From NCBI GenBank assembly GCA_022496805.1, contig CM040085.1, positions 24,953,811 to 25,017,810 of the forward strand: a stretch of DNA of 64,000 bases, read 5' to 3'. The stretch is from Pohlia nutans (taxonomy: Eukaryota > Streptophyta > Bryopsida > Bryales > Mniaceae). The position numbers and the translations under genes were made by a program. This document shows positions 62,922 to 64,000 of this stretch, piece after piece; position 1 is the stretch's first letter; each line of letters begins with the position of its first letter. The notes under the pieces are model-generated. The model searched no databases. It worked only from the letters and a program-made list of their open reading frames with translations, and was not told where the DNA came from.

Positions 62922-64000
62922 GTATATTTTGCAACTTGACTTATCACATTCTTTTAGCTTAAACCTGCTCCTTTTTGCATGTACCCTCGTTAAGCACAAC
63001 AATTCTTCAGAGAATTTCATCTGAAATTTCACTGTGATTCAAGTTTTGTGTGTTTTAGACTGTTAGGTGATTGAGCGGTGTGTGTGCGCGGCTGGAGGCT
63101 GAGATGGTGGTGAGGAGCTGGTGTTGCGTGAGGAGCCGGTTTTGCGTGACGACCCTGATTGGAGCGACAAGCGTGAGGATATAAATTTTATTTATTTTTC
63201 TTTCCGTGTTTGTGAATGCCGTGAATTTTGAGAAGAGGAACTGAATCAAATTAGGGATTAGGAAGAGGTAGTACTTCCTCCCGGTGTTTGTGTGAGGCAT
63301 TCACACGCATTTTGCAGTACAAGCAGGTGAAGATTTACGTCTCTTGTTTCTTGAGTGGGAGGTTGGCGATCAAAAGTATTGTGAGGGCAGTCTGAGTGTC
63401 AACCCTAATTTTAAATTTGAGGTGCCTAAGGAGTGTGTGAAACTGGGGTGATGGTTGTGAGAATCTGGACATGGTGAGATTGTGATGAAGGCATGAATCA
63501 AGTGTTGTAGAGCTGAAAAATCTGGCTGATAATTTCTTATAATTTGAGCTTCTTTTGGCCTGTTTTTCCAATTCTAGCTTTTTTTTTGGTTTCGCCATGT
63601 GGCACCTCCTAGGGGGGTCCATGTGGCATATGAAAAATTAAAAAAAACAAATCTTTTTTTTTCTCTCATTTTCCCACTCCTGAGCATTTTTGACACTATG
63701 TACCCTGAGCATTTTCAACTACCAGTAACAGAATTTGCTGCAATTTCAAGCTGAGATTTTCTCAAAAGTGTTATTAGTAAATCTCCACAAAAATTTGAAT
63801 CACGAGACCAGTCAGGCTAATTTTTTCAACATAGGGTCATGTTGCATGGCAGAACAAGCACAGGTGTTAAAAAAATTCCAAGGTGGTGGAATGTGGGATT
63901 GAAGAATGAGGACTGTAGAAAACCATACAAAGATAAGTTGATAGATATTGAATTACACATGGATTTTCAATCTTTGAAAGCAGATAATGGAAAACTCAAT
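62922..64000. other. Intron or intergenic sequence with a dispersed repeat at the edge
   Basis: No exon recognised. 63735-64000 matches 44262-44530 in reverse orientation (TTATTA(G/A)TAAATCTCCACAAAA, GATTCTAC-type blocks, GATAATGGAAAACTCAA), so the window ends inside a repeat family. Confidence 0.45.

Overview
The window is nuclear DNA of a land plant. Introns are spliceosomal and mostly GT-AG. There are intronless germin-like genes with secretory signals, a DUF1221 (plant MLKL-type) kinase, plant-style miniature transposons, and a nuclear copy of chloroplast psbD. The psbD copy keeps serine codons at positions where D2 normally has Phe or Leu, so its source plastid probably edited RNA heavily (C-to-U). 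With the low gene density, this suggests a seed-free plant such as a bryophyte, lycophyte or fern. I cannot name the species.

Layout. 0-1.8 kb: the 5' part of a minus-strand gene of unknown function, built from three phase-compatible exons. 1.8-5 kb: nested miniature transposons and an (AT)n tract. 5.5-9.9 kb: a complete three-exon gene joining a DUF1221 helical domain, an active-looking TKL kinase and a pseudokinase. 11.5-12.1 kb: an intronless Cys-rich orphan gene with a PIF/Harbinger-like MITE beside its stop codon. 14.2-14.8 kb: psbD insertion. 15-22 kb: gene-free, rich in MITEs, with a 110-bp truncated retroposon. 22.6-43.2 kb: a germin-like cluster (one intact gene, one pseudogene, one intact chimeric copy) together with three copies of an unrecognised ~214-residue protein. 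These are arranged as a large inverted duplication with arms at about 26.2-29.7 and 39.1-43.2 kb. The arms are separated by a repeat-rich spacer holding a truncated third copy and an hAT-like element. 43.2-49.3 kb: gene-free MITE territory. 49.3-61.6 kb: one 12.3-kb non-LTR retrotransposon with a perfect 12-bp target-site duplication. 62.3-62.9 kb: the first exons of a coiled-coil gene that may run off the right edge.

The most notable object is the retrotransposon. ORF1 encodes a 716-residue protein with an Arg/Ser-rich N-terminus, an RRM-like segment and a coiled-coil end. ORF2 encodes an APE-type endonuclease, a reverse transcriptase (YADD), an RNase H, a zinc knuckle, and a C-terminal segment with the KPD...E-x-T pattern of restriction-like endonucleases. 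That two-endonuclease set recalls the Dualen/RandI clade. A 2A-like 'StopGo' motif (DIETNPGP) lies upstream of the APE domain. ORF2 carries three nonsense codons, each one C-to-T step from a sense codon, and two single-base frameshifts, so this copy is probably dead though recent. A 110-bp insertion at 19.6 kb shares its 3' tail and has its own 10-bp target-site duplication, so the tail is probably what the element's machinery recognises.

Most other sequence is miniature transposons. One large set has TTAA target sites and CCCTAAA-type ends (piggyBac-like), one has GGGGCGGTTTACACTA ends with 3-bp TNA duplications (PIF/Harbinger-like), and there are single hAT-like, Tc1/mariner-like and unclassified elements. 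No rRNA, tRNA or CRISPR array was found.
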